Shown here piece by piece: positions 46,617-58,235 of a stretch of 64,000 nucleotides of DNA (its first letter is position 1; every line of letters begins with the position of its first letter). The notes beneath the pieces were generated by a model. It did not search any database. It was given only the letters and a program-made list of their open reading frames with translations, and was not told where the DNA came from. The stretch lies in contig CM051518.1 in NCBI GenBank assembly GCA_028015205.1, positions 55,476,372 to 55,540,371 on the forward strand, in the 5' to 3' direction. Both the position numbers and the translations under genes were made by a program. This DNA comes from Mytilisepta virgata. Taxonomy: Eukaryota; Mollusca; Bivalvia; Mytilida; Mytilidae.

Positions 46617-48172
46617 TCCTTTTAGGACAGGTGAGCTTTTGCCATCACTTAGCGTCCGTCGTCCGTCCGTCGTCAAAGATCTCTGAAACCACTGAACCAA
46701 TTACAGACATACTTAGTCTGAATGATGCTTAGGGTATCTAGAATAAAGTTTGTGTTTTATTTTCTTGTCCGTCTAGAAACATTGCCGCCATGGCTAAAAA
46801 TAGATCATAGTGGGGAAACAGAAGTTTTTGGCTTATATCTCAAAAAGTAAAGCATTTAAAGCAAACTGGCTTGAAGTAAAAATGTTCATCGGGTCAAGAT
46901 CTACCTGTTAGGAAATTTTCAGACGGCACGGTCAACCTTTTATTGGGTTATTGCCCCTGAACTGTTAATTTTAAGGAAATTTTGCAGTTTTAGGTTGTTA
47001 TCTTGAATATTATTATAGATAAAGACAAACTGTAAACAATAAAAATGTTCAGCAGAGTAAGATCTACAAATAAGTCAACATGCCCAAAATCATCAATTGA
47101 CCACTTATAGAAGTTTTTGCCCTTGAAAGACAATTTTCCACATTTTTTTTCGTCATCTTTGTAAACTTTGACAAATCTTCTCCTCTGAAACTACTGATTC
47201 AATTTCATCCAAACATAGGCTGAAAGATCCTTAGGGTATCTAGTATAAATTTTGTGTTTTATTTTCTTGTCCATCGAGAAACATGGCTGTCCTGGCTACA
47301 TGTAAAAATAGAACATAGGTAAAAATGCACTTTTTGGCTCATATCTCGAAAACTAAAACTAAAGCAGTTATAGCAAAACTGACAAGTAGTTTATGAGGTC
47401 AAGATCTGATGTCAAGATCTACCGGTCATGAAATTTTCAGACGAATCGGTCAACCCATTTTTTGGGTTATTGCCCCTGAATTGTTAATTTTAAAGCAATT
47501 TTGCAGTTTAAGGTTATTTATTTGAATATTATTATAGATAAAGACAAACTGTATACAGCAAAAATGTTTAGCAAAGTAGGATCTACAAATAAGTCACATG
47601 ATCAAAATCGTCAATTGAGCCCTTATAGGAGTTTTTGCCCTTGAAATATTATTTACATGTAAACAGAAAATAATGGTCCGACATTGTTACAGGGATGTAT
47701 AGGGCATAACTTGAAATAAATTAAATGGTAGCTGCACAAGTAAAATGGAGCGTCAAGGGTCGTCATTGAAAAATTCCATAGCAAGAGATGAAAAAGTCCC
47801 TTGCAACCATATATATTTGGGTTAAGGACTTTATAATTTACCTGTACAAGTCAAAGAAAACTTCAAGGGTCAAAGTCATTGAAAAAAGTCCATAGCAACC
47901 GATGAAAAAGTCTCTAGCAACCATATATATTTGGACCCTACAATTGACCTGTTCAAGTCAATGCCATTGAAAAAATCCATAGCAACCGATGAAAAATTCC
48001 CTAGCAACATCTATTTGGGTTCAGGATTCTATATTTTAGCTGTACAGGTCAATATTACGGATAAAATTGCAACGGTATACATTAAATAGCAAAAATAATA
48101 ATTGATGCAATATCTACCGGTACACAAAAGATACCAGGTGAGCGATTAAGGCTCTTGGGAGCATCTTGTTTC
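46617..48172 (+). mobile_element. Bivalve-type non-autonomous element (AGCTCACCTG ... CAGGTGAGCGATTAAG)
   Basis: Starts with a hairpin (GCTCACCTGTCC / GGACAGGTGAGC), then CCATCACTTAGCGTCCGTCG, and ends CCAGGTGAGCGATTAAGGCT followed by CTTGGGAGCATCTTGTTT. Two internal units repeat at about 510 bp: CTGAAACCACTGAACCAATT...GGGTATCTAGAATAAA at about 46680 and again at about 47187; GGTTATTGCCCCTGAA near 46943 and 47463. No ORF. I recall this family as abundant in bivalves and possibly Helitron-related; the class is not proven by the sequence. Confidence 0.75.
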
Positions 48173-48518
48173 TAACTGCAGCATTTTTATATGTAGATAT
48201 AATAATCATCGACAAAATATTAACACAAAAGAGCCTCGGGATAGTTTACCTTCTTTTTTAACATTTAGGCGAACTCCTGCTAACGTTTTGACAATTGCGT
48301 ATCAATTTCGGATTAAGCAGTTTATTATTGTCAAAAAAGGGAGGTTAAGGATTGTTAATAAAAACTAAAGTCTTTGATATCAACTTTGATGCACAAGATG
48401 TGCACATACTGTCGATACTATTTGATAAAAATATTTCAAAAGCAAATACTACGATATAAGACAAATGCTAATTTTTTTCAGTCCAGAACAACTGTATAAT
48501 TCATTCGGTTTCTTAAAG

Positions 48519-49195
48519 AAAAAGGACAAATATACCTAAGGAGCAATCAAAAAACGTAATCCATTGGACAGACAAACCCGGGAAGACAAACGAACAACCA
48601 CAAGCACAACAAATAAACACAGAAAACTAAAAACAATGAACAACACGAACTCCTATAAAAACCAGGAGTGAACCCAGGTGCTCCGGAAGGGTAAGCAGTT
48701 CCTGCTCCGTATACGGCACCCGTCGTGAAGTTCAACAAGGTCAATCCGGTGGAAGTCACAAATCGTAGGAGTCACATGAAAGGTTACGACAGTGGGAACA
48801 GGTCCAACATCATCTTAGATATTGGAACACTGTAATGGTCAATCAATTCATGATGACGACCGTAAAATTTCTTAAGTGATGACATCAACTTATCCCTGAT
48901 AAAACCCTGGTTAAGAAGCTTTTGTGACAGCAGTAATCCTCTTTGTCGAAAGTCAGGGTAACTCACGCATGCCCTTGAAAATCGGATAAGCTGAGAAACG
49001 TAGACGCCATATGCAGGCGATGCTGGTATATTGCTACTCAAGAAGGGAAAATTAACAATAGGAAAGTTGAAGTCATCACGTTTGTCATAAAGTTTTGTCT
49101 TCAAACGTCCCTCATAGTCTATTTCAAGAAATAAATCCAAATATGAAGCGGACTTGGTGTATCTGTAGTATCTTTAATTTCAAGCTCACTGGGGT
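48519..49195 (-). mobile_element. Penelope-like RT C-terminal part and 3' tail
   Basis: The minus-strand frame 49140-48784 encodes MDLFLEIDYEGRLKTKLYDK, then RDDFNFPIVNFPFLSSN, YGVYVSQLIRFSRAC, KLLNQGF and KKFYGRHHELIDHY, an uninterrupted stretch from the end of the RT palm into the thumb. The YIDD box itself is not included. The tail follows to 48519. It is inserted in copy B where copy A (about 97-120) has none. Confidence 0.8.
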
Positions 49196-49403
49196 AGATA
49201 AGATGTAGAATAAAAGAAAAAACCTGATTATCTGCTGATTTTATTTTTTGAAATACGAATTTCATTTAAATTGGGTCAAGTTAAATGAATATTGAGTACC
49301 GAATATATTTTCAAACTTAAAAGATATGAAAACATTATGTTCCTTTATCTTTTATAAGTATTTAACATTTATCCGTTGAAAGTTTAGTTTACATGATACA
49401 TCA

Positions 49404-49655
49404 TCGATTCAGCCTATGGTATACGTTCGTATAAAAACGAATGAAAATACATTTAGATACAAATTTATCGAATTTAACTACCACGAAATAGTAAAATTAA
49501 GAAAAATCCCGAGAACAAGTAATGAATTGCGTATATTGGGGTTTTTAGTTCGAGATTCCTCTGAATCGGTGTTTTACGACCAATACATTTACGTTTATAC
49601 CATCAAACCTGATATGCTTTACTCAATCTATAAAAAAATTTCTCTTCAAAAATGA
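49404..49655 (+). other. Possible conserved coding fragment, paralogue of 280-470
   Basis: The frame reads MVYVRIKTNENTFRYKF, then FNYHEIVK, IPRT, NELRILGFLVRDSS. Compared with 304-467 most changes are synonymous or conservative. The continuation after SS (ESVFYDQYIYVYTIKPDM) differs in frame from copy A, where the shared DNA includes an insertion of about 35 bp. Product unknown. Confidence 0.35.
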
Positions 49656-51480
49656 TACTACTGTCCACTACTTATTAAATAATTAAAACTGCATGGTATG
49701 GATGGCGAATTTGTGTCGTCTGCTTTCATTTTTCCTGGTCAAAAACTTCAATCTCAAGTTGACGAAATTATTTTTAAGATAAGTATTCCTGTAAACAGAG
49801 GTGAAACACCCAAAAATGTCTGGGTAAAAACTTAATTTAAGATTAGAAAAACATTAATAAATATTGTTTGCAATATTGTCAGTTTTATTTCGAAGTTTGC
49901 TGGGACGTTACAAGCACCCATCAAATTGTAATTCACACTTTTTGATGTCAAGGATATCAGAGAAATATCGGACAATGGGATTGGCTGCTACTTTCAATGT
50001 CTTTGGCCAAATCGCAGCATCGTAGAATTCAGTTTTTATTTACCGAAAAGGCATGGTCATAAGAAAACAATGACCATCTGTAGGAAAATTTGTATGACTT
50101 GTTAATTACGATCATCATCAAAGACACATTGTCTCAATATCGAACTTACAACTAAGATGTGACCGGCTAGTGTCAACAAACTGCTTAAACCACCTGGTCA
50201 CCGATGTCGCTAAAGATACAAAAAGCAAAATTTGAAATATGTTAAAAAACAAATTTTAAAAATGAACAACGAAACCTCCTATCAAACAAAAAGGTTTTGT
50301 TCATGTATTAGATAAACTTAAAGCATCAATAGAAAGCCTCATAGAGGTCCATGTGATGTAATAACAGGAGACATAAGTTGGACGTTATTATCCACATTTG
50401 ACATTTGAAAAGTACAAATATGGATTATTCTTAATAAAGTACGAACAACTGTTTGACAAACGATCAACCCAATGAACCGGAGGTATTTTCAAACAAGACA
50501 TATATACCTCGCTTGACGGAGTATTTAATTAATATATATGATACTACAGTAGAATGCGTAGTTTGTGTAAAGGGTAATATTTTGCAATCCATTCGACGTA
50601 ATTGTTTTCTTTTAAAAATGCTGTGTTCCAATGCTAAACCAAATAAATGTTATCAAATTTGATGCATCATCTGTAGAGTGCAATGAGATCGAATATTTTG
50701 CTGTAATTTTTAATGTCATCCTACACGATACCTGATGCAGATGTAAAGAATAGCATATGACCACGTTTATGGAAAGCTGGCCAAGTGAGGATATAATAAA
50801 TAATGAAATTACATTTCAAACTATAGAAAATTTATTGCATGAACATACATCAAAATAAGATCATTGACGTTTTCCAGTCAATTAACAATGACATGGAAAT
50901 AAAGAGTAATAAATGTTATTTGAAAGCGAAAAATGACCCTATAGTCCTCATAATATTAATGAATTATAAAATTAAATAATAAAGACATTTTCCGTCTTGA
51001 TACATGCACTATAGTTATAAATATATATTTCTCCCATGGGTGTGCGTATGTTCATACCGTTCAGCCCATTGAATAAAAATAATTTAATGCTCTAGTGCCG
51101 AAACGGAATTTTATTGGCCGTTCTAAAGGTCGCGACATCGCACTAAACAAATCGTCAAGCGATATCCGGTCGAACGTAAACGATAACAAAAACAAATGTC
51201 GGGGTACAATTAGGGATGACCTAGATTCTTTGGTGTAAACTTATAACATTGCATGGCATCAGAATACCAATTGTCAGCATTATCATAACCATTTTTCAAT
51301 GTTGAAGGTGAACCTTTAATGTTTTAGCCTAGTAAAATAAAATACGTTTTGCTTTCCGAAATTTAATTTTTATCAAGCAAATCAGGATAAGCGTACCGTA
51401 CATATTCAGTTCATACAACGGATATTTATATCCGATCTATCTTGTCTCAAGTACAGTCCAGGCCAAGCTAAAGTTTACAA

Positions 51481-52310
51481 CGGATTCCGCACTTAAAAAT
51501 AATTGGTGAAAAATTCAAGATCATTCTTTGATAAAGGTCACCAGTTTCTCCAACATAAATAAAACGATTGCATTTTAAACAAAATATTGGGTAAACTACA
51601 TTTTCACTGCTATTCATGTCCGGCATGAAATATAATTTATTATTGTAGTTATTTTCCTTTTGAATGTATTACAAACACCTTTTTTAGAAATTGCCCTATC
51701 TGAAATCGTGTAACGGGTAAAGTGCATTGTTGGGTTTGCACATAACGTGCAAATCGTGTGGAAGTCGTTTTGTGTGTTGCAGGTTCAACCATGTACAATT
51801 ACTATATAATGGTGCCACAGCCACATCTTGGTCAAGAAAGGGGAATTTAGAAATTGGAAAATTAAAGTTGTCCCTTATTATGACTTTAGTATATATCATC
51901 ATATTTCCGATATGTATGGTAAGATCTAAAAAGAAAAACATTTGCAATTCATATTAGCTTTGTTCTATTGTTGCTGTTTTAGATAAATGCCTTTTGCATA
52001 TCTCGGGGTTATCACTAGTAAGTACCTCATCAAGAGACCTGCAGCTGCTGTTAAAAATATCAATTAATTTAATGTGATCCCGTATTTCACCCTTAAAAGA
52101 GTTTTTCATAAAAGAATGTTCATAACAATATAAAAAGAAGTCGGCAATAAGAAGAGCAATGTTTGTACCCATGGAAATATCAATGACTCCTCGACACATA
52201 GTACTGCCAAATCGTTTGTTGGCAGTGCTTAACAAAGAATGACAAACGCGTACTAATGTTTGTATGTGAACCAAAAGTGGAGTTTTTCTAGACATTTCAT
52301 TTTATACAGT
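51481..52310 (-). mobile_element. Second Penelope-like element family, decayed
   Basis: On the minus strand, 52295-51954 contains a DISMGTNIALLIADFFLYCY stretch (the GIPMGTNCAPLLADLFLY-type RT core) with YIDD degraded to SLDEV. 51947-51696 continues with a KFPFLDQDV block. 51580-51500 contains the start of a GIY-YIG-type VGETGDLYQRMI segment. Deletions and stops separate the parts. The sequence is distinct from the 48519-49195 family. Confidence 0.7.
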
Positions 52311-52499
52311 TAAAACTCAATCATTAAATGTGCGTAACTCGTTATAATGACCACTATTTTAAGTCAAATCGTTCCAATTTAGTTGTAAATTGAACCTTTA
52401 TATATCTATATCCTGCTAAAATAGACATTATTTCACTCTTTTCAAGTTTTACAACTTTCACTGAGTTTAAAAGAAGACAATACAACGTATCTTACAGAA

Positions 52500-53568
52500 A
52501 AATAGGGACTTTTAAGGGCCTGTATCCCATACCTGGGCTTAACTTGTCCATCAGTTTGGTTGTTTGGGCCATATTGGTTGACAGTCCAGGTCATCACACA
52601 TAATATCTGAAAGAGGACCACATAATGACTATTGCTGCCAAATTTTTTCTATTTATAGTAACAGCAGCCACGTCGGTCGGAAGTCGAGGATGCTGGACAT
52701 AATTTTGGAAAGGGGACATCCAGAGACCATTCCACCAAATGTTGGTCCCAATGGACTAAGTGGTTTGAATTAAAAGGATGTTTGGATGAATTTCCCATAA
52801 GGTCCTATGTCAAACTAACTTCAGCTGTGGAGGTCACCGTCGTAGACAGTTCTGAAAGAAAGCCATCTAAGGACAATTGCTGCAAAGTCTGGTTCTAATT
52901 GTCCCAGTGGTTTCAGACTAGATCTTAAAATAAAATTTCCCATAGAGTCCTATGTTAAACTAAGTTCGGCGATTGCGTCCATCTTGGTTGACAGTCCGGG
53001 TAATTAGACACAATTCTGAAAGAAGACCACCTAAGGACCATGTCTGCCAAGTAGATCCACAAAAGATTTCTAAATTCATCCCCTTTTTTCTATTTTTAGT
53101 AACAGCTACCTTATAGATGTCGGTGATGCTGGACACAATTCAGAAAAGGGACCATTTCTGCCAAGTTTGATTCTAATGTGATCGGTGGTTTCAGATGAGA
53201 AGATGTTTAAATGAATTTTCCCATATGGTCCTACGTTAAAATAAGTTTGGTTGTGGCGGCCATCTTTGTTTACGGACCTAAGGACCACCTCTGCCAAGTT
53301 GGTTCCATCTGGCAATGTAGTCCGACAAAATATTTTTAAAATTCATCCAAGCTGTTTTCTTTTTTTAAAACAGCTGCCAGATTGGTTGGGTATCGGAGAC
53401 GCCGGACATAATGTTTTGATGGGCCACCCAAGGATCATTCCACTAAAGTTTGGTTCCAATTGGCCCAGTGGTTTCAGAGGAGAAGATCTCTAAAGGAAAG
53501 TTTACGACGACAACGGACGCAAAGTGATGGCAAAAGCTCACATGGACCTCTGGTCCAGGTGAACTAAG
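52500..53568 (-). mobile_element. Related bivalve-type non-autonomous element on the minus strand, with tandem units
   Basis: The right edge is GGACGCAAAGTGATGGCAAA, AGCTCACATGGACCTCTGGT, CCAGGTGAACTAAG, the complement of the AGCTCAC...CCATCAC start seen at 46617. Inside, TTGGTTGACAGTCC, GACCA(C/T)(C/T)(T/A)AAGGACCA, CTGCCAA(G/A)T and CAGTGGTTTCAGA recur about four times from 52560 to 53480 at 200-300 bp spacing. The overlapping ORFs on both strands are shadows. Confidence 0.65.
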
Positions 53569-53689
53569 CAGATGCTACAAGGAACTTAAAGTAACATTTT
53601 TGATAAGGATTTTAAACTTCTTACATGTGTGTGAGTGCATGTTGAGTTATAAAATTCCTTTTATATATTTCTTCTGTTTTGAGATTTGT

Positions 53690-54598
53690 GTCATTTTATG
53701 TTTGAGTGTATTCCCATGGACAGACACTTTTATGAAGCAAAACTTTTAGAATACCGAACTGAATACTTTCCCGGATGGATGAAAGAAAAATACAGGCAGA
53801 ACAAATTATTGGTTATCGCACAGTATATAAAAGAAACCACTAAAATCTATGCATGGTCTTGGTGTAGGATGTGATCCTGTGGTTAAAAACCTACTATCAA
53901 CTCCAAAAATGAACAACACGAATAAAAGGGACGTTTCAGTGCATTTTGTATTATGTTCTAACATTACACAAGTAACTTTCTCATGTAAATTAACCCCGAA
54001 TTCGTCATTTACCTTGGTTTTTTTAGGCGTTTGTCTCTTATGAAATTTGGAATTGGTAAAAATGTTAGACATTTATACCACGTTTTCTTACATATTCCCA
54101 TGATAATATCCTTGAAACTTCATTTTTGCAATATTTATGACCAAGTGTATGTATGCTGCATCTTACTTTTGGAAATGCTCCTGAGTTTTGTTTGTAAAAT
54201 ATTTCTTGTGTTCAGTTATGTATATATTTCTTGTGTTCAGTTATGTATATATTTCTTGTGTTCAGTTATGTATATATTTCTTGTCAAGATTTAAAAGACA
54301 TTAATATCTCAACTAGCTGAAACGATGCCATAGAATAAGGTTTAATAAAACATTAAATTTGATCCTTGAATATAAATAAAGAATATGACTAGCACATGTG
54401 TTACATGATTAATTATTACTGAGATGGAAACAAACTCGAAGAATTATTTGAGGAATGAAATTATATAAAGAAAAGTGGAAAAACGATTTTTATTCTTCTA
54501 ATTATAATATCACGGAAATAACAAAGAAAACATTAACAATTACGTACGCATCTATATGTAGCAACATATGGTGTCATCATGATATGTATATATGTATA
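53690..54598 (+). repeat. Duplicated block, copy B of the region upstream of the secreted gene
   Basis: TGTCATTTTATG at 53690 matches 23118. ACTCCAAAAATGAACAACACG (53900 on) matches 23249 on, and 54284-54590 matches 23420-23740 closely. 54205-54290 is a small triplicated TTATGTATATATTTCTTGTG repeat. The ORFs here (53686-54294) have no counterpart frame in copy A. Confidence 0.65.
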
Positions 54599-55330
54599 AA
54601 AAAAAAAACACTACGCTATTTATGATCGTCGGAGCTTGCGGCCGCGCTATCGGCCTTCATCAGCGACATTTTATTAGTACTGGAACCATAACGACAAAAT
54701 TACAAAAAATTAACCTGACGTCATGGTAAATAGACATGGATATGGAAATGAAGGAATGATCGAAACAGTCACTTCTCATCTTTTGTATTAATTCCATACG
54801 GCTTTAATGTCCTTAGTTTATTAATCCATAGATTTTCTTGGGTCTTTCTATAGATTTCGTTCCCCGACAACGTTTCTATCCCCTGAACCATATAATGTTC
54901 TACTGTGTGCGAGTCTGTGTAAAAATGTTTCGCAACAGGGTCAACATACTGTGTTCAAATTTGCGACAAATTCAAGATCATTCTTTGATAAAGGTCACCA
55001 GTTTCTCCAACATAAATAAAACGATTGAATTTTAATAAAATATTTCATAAACTACATTTTTACTTTTACAGTTAATGAAAATTCCCACATTATTAGTTTT
55101 ATCACAATAATCCGTAAATGTACTAGATTCAACCATGTGCGGACGAAGAACACACTTTCTTCCACAAGGTTCGTATTTTCTCGGCTTTTGAAAAAAACAG
55201 TTTGTTGTGTTTTTTATGAACCAAAATATCTTGTAAATTATTATCGCACCGGTATGCCAAAATAGAATGTATACGAAAAACGCCCTTCATTCTGTCGGAC
55301 GTGTGTAATAAAAACATATTTTATTTAATA
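54599..55330 (-). mobile_element. Penelope-like element 3' half with GIY-YIG-type domain, decayed
   Basis: On the minus strand from about 55030 downward it reads FIYVGETGDLYQRMILNLSQ, then a stop, then DPVAKHF, EHYMVQGIETLSGNEIYRKT and LWINKLRTLKPYGIN. This is the VGETG-containing GIY-YIG-type endonuclease region of Penelope-like elements. The upstream part (55300-55130) has a PCGRKCVL-like Cys stretch. The tail ends CTGATGAAGGCCGATAGCGC, GGCCGCAAGCTCCGACGATC, ATAAATAGCGTAGTGTTTTT. One in-frame stop shows decay. It separates the duplicated upstream region (to 54590) from pseudo-exon 1 (55769). Confidence 0.75.
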
Positions 55331-56766
55331 TTTTACAGACATCAGGTAAAGATTGCGAGTATGTTAAAACCATTGGAACCCCGTCAATGTTTTTGTTTCC
55401 TTTTCTGTATTGTACCAATTCATCTCTGTTTAAATTATCAACCTTTCGTAACTGCTTTTCAACTTCCGTTTTCTTGTAACCTCGCTTCTGTCGATGATTT
55501 TTATTGATTTCTTCCCTGTTTTCCGTGTATTTCGAATCTGATGAGCAACTGCGTTTTCCCCTTACACCGAGACCATAAGGTATTGCTTTTTTAACGGGTC
55601 CCGGATGACATGAATGAAGATATAAATGTTTGACGGTTTCTTTTGTGAATAATTCGGTTTTAAATTTGTATCTTGTGAATTATTATCGCACATAAACGGA
55701 TATTTTATTACTATGTTTTGAAAATTATCAAATATCAAAGCAAGGTATGAGAAAGGCATACCGTCACCGTTGTCAGAGCTGTAATCTTCCTTGCATTTGT
55801 TGCTATTGCTGCAGGTAATTATTAATTTTTTTTCAGGTTCGACACATGTGTATTTTAGGTAATTTTTTGCAATTAAAATGTGTGTATTTTTTAATATTAT
55901 TAATGCATCTAAAATAAAATCCCATGATACTAATATTAGATATAGTAAATTTATGTTGTATACGACGCATTTCAAGGAGTTAAGATAGGAAATGTCTACA
56001 AGACTATTAGAATACTAACTGCACAACATGAGAATTAAGAATTAAGAATTAAGAATATTAAACATACGTGATTTTTGTCTCTTTATTTATCTTTAAAATT
56101 GAAGAAATGCATTTAATTTTCTATATAACGTGGATTTTTATATTTCAAAAGTTATTTCATATACATTATTTATGTACTTAAGCTGACTTTGCCTATGATG
56201 AATGCGATTTTCAGGATATAGCAGCCACACCTGAATCAAACATTACATATATGCACGAACATAAAACTTAATAAAAATTATAATGTAAATGTGGATATAT
56301 TTTTAAAACATACATTTGTTATGGGTGTATGGGCATATCACACATATAGACCTTTTACATAGCCTGTTCCCCGGTAGTCAGTTTTTGCTGTGGACATGTT
56401 CGACTTGATCGATCTACTTACTTAAGGTAGGCAGTTATGGATACAGTCTAAAAAATGTCGCCCATCATCGGTTATTTCATTACTATGTTTTGAAAATTAT
56501 CTATCTTTTGATAATTTTCAAGTCTATCTTTTGTTGTAAGATTTTCGCCCATCTATACGAGCGAACACTCCTGTATGGAATTTTAAAACCTTGTGGAAGA
56601 CCTCTACTAATAATAACCTTTCCCTCTTGTTAAAACCTCTAAGCCAAAAATTTAACTGTTCAACATTCACAGGTGTAACAATAGAATTATGGTTGTGAAC
56701 TTTGATTGTTTACAACGGATTTGCTGGTGCTGGCACCAGGTCATTTTCGTTGGCTGGTTGTTGTAG
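55299..56766 (+). repeat. 1,468-bp tandem duplication, unit 1
   Basis: Every stretch I compared is identical to 56767-58234, including the two 137-aa antisense ORFs (55562-55975 and 57030-57443). The join reads GTAGAC at 56763-56768, while the far right edge reads GTAGATGTTG at 58231, so there is about 2 bp (GA) of junction microhomology. Confidence 0.9.
55769..56215 (+). pseudogene. Broken 5' end of a paralogue of the Tyr-rich secreted gene (unit 1)
   Basis: 55769-55814 matches exon 1 of the gene at 23769. The ATG is changed to GTT, but the signal-peptide frame (AVIFLAFVAIAA) and the GCAG|GTAATT donor remain. Intron 1 is alignable (GAAATGTCTACAAGACTATT, ATTTTTGTCTCTT, TTTTTATATTTCAAAAGT). 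A scrap of exon 2 (CTATGATGAATGCGATT) ends near 56213. No later exon is seen. A dispersed-repeat scrap sits in the intron at about 55926-55984. Confidence 0.8.
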
Positions 56767-58235
56767 ACGTGTGTAATAAAAACATATTTTATTTAATATT
56801 TTACAGACATCAGGTAAAGATTGCGAGTATGTTAAAACCATTGGAACCCCGTCAATGTTTTTGTTTCCTTTTCTGTATTGTACCAATTCATCTCTGTTTA
56901 AATTATCAACCTTTCGTAACTGCTTTTCAACTTCCGTTTTCTTGTAACCTCGCTTCTGTCGATGATTTTTATTGATTTCTTCCCTGTTTTCCGTGTATTT
57001 CGAATCTGATGAGCAACTGCGTTTTCCCCTTACACCGAGACCATAAGGTATTGCTTTTTTAACGGGTCCCGGATGACATGAATGAAGATATAAATGTTTG
57101 ACGGTTTCTTTTGTGAATAATTCGGTTTTAAATTTGTATCTTGTGAATTATTATCGCACATAAACGGATATTTTATTACTATGTTTTGAAAATTATCAAA
57201 TATCAAAGCAAGGTATGAGAAAGGCATACCGTCACCGTTGTCAGAGCTGTAATCTTCCTTGCATTTGTTGCTATTGCTGCAGGTAATTATTAATTTTTTT
57301 TCAGGTTCGACACATGTGTATTTTAGGTAATTTTTTGCAATTAAAATGTGTGTATTTTTTAATATTATTAATGCATCTAAAATAAAATCCCATGATACTA
57401 ATATTAGATATAGTAAATTTATGTTGTATACGACGCATTTCAAGGAGTTAAGATAGGAAATGTCTACAAGACTATTAGAATACTAACTGCACAACATGAG
57501 AATTAAGAATTAAGAATTAAGAATATTAAACATACGTGATTTTTGTCTCTTTATTTATCTTTAAAATTGAAGAAATGCATTTAATTTTCTATATAACGTG
57601 GATTTTTATATTTCAAAAGTTATTTCATATACATTATTTATGTACTTAAGCTGACTTTGCCTATGATGAATGCGATTTTCAGGATATAGCAGCCACACCT
57701 GAATCAAACATTACATATATGCACGAACATAAAACTTAATAAAAATTATAATGTAAATGTGGATATATTTTTAAAACATACATTTGTTATGGGTGTATGG
57801 GCATATCACACATATAGACCTTTTACATAGCCTGTTCCCCGGTAGTCAGTTTTTGCTGTGGACATGTTCGACTTGATCGATCTACTTACTTAAGGTAGGC
57901 AGTTATGGATACAGTCTAAAAAATGTCGCCCATCATCGGTTATTTCATTACTATGTTTTGAAAATTATCTATCTTTTGATAATTTTCAAGTCTATCTTTT
58001 GTTGTAAGATTTTCGCCCATCTATACGAGCGAACACTCCTGTATGGAATTTTAAAACCTTGTGGAAGACCTCTACTAATAATAACCTTTCCCTCTTGTTA
58101 AAACCTCTAAGCCAAAAATTTAACTGTTCAACATTCACAGGTGTAACAATAGAATTATGGTTGTGAACTTTGATTGTTTACAACGGATTTGCTGGTGCTG
58201 GCACCAGGTCATTTTCGTTGGCTGGTTGTTGTAGA
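56767..58235 (+). repeat. 1,468-bp tandem duplication, unit 2
   Basis: Second copy of 55299-56766 at a constant offset of 1,468 bp. No difference found by eye. Either a very recent duplication or an assembly artefact. Confidence 0.9.
57237..57683 (+). pseudogene. Broken 5' end of a paralogue of the Tyr-rich secreted gene (unit 2)
   Basis: Identical to 55769-56215, with the same GTT in place of ATG, the same donor and the same exon-2 scrap. Confidence 0.8.

Larger units (their letters stand above)
48435..51480 (+). repeat. Duplicated block, copy B
   Basis: Collinear with 1-625 then 17459-21180, except for a Penelope-like fragment (48519-49195). It lacks the 16.8-kb element (junction about 49671-49690), the GTATTGGC fold-back element (junction about 50575) and the SINE (site 51252-51262). 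It therefore serves as an internal empty-site reference. 51030-51235 is a copy-B-only stretch. Confidence 0.85.

Noticed and set aside
48547..48759. 70-aa ORF ending CLPGFVCPMDYVF (also at 22819-23073)
   Set aside because: Translation of the Penelope-like 3' tail; it is a recurring non-coding tail rather than a host gene.
55562..57443. Two identical 137-aa antisense ORFs (55562-55975, 57030-57443) as a duplicated gene
   Set aside because: They run antisense through pseudo-exon 1 and its intron; identity comes from the 1,468-bp tandem duplication, and there is no motif.
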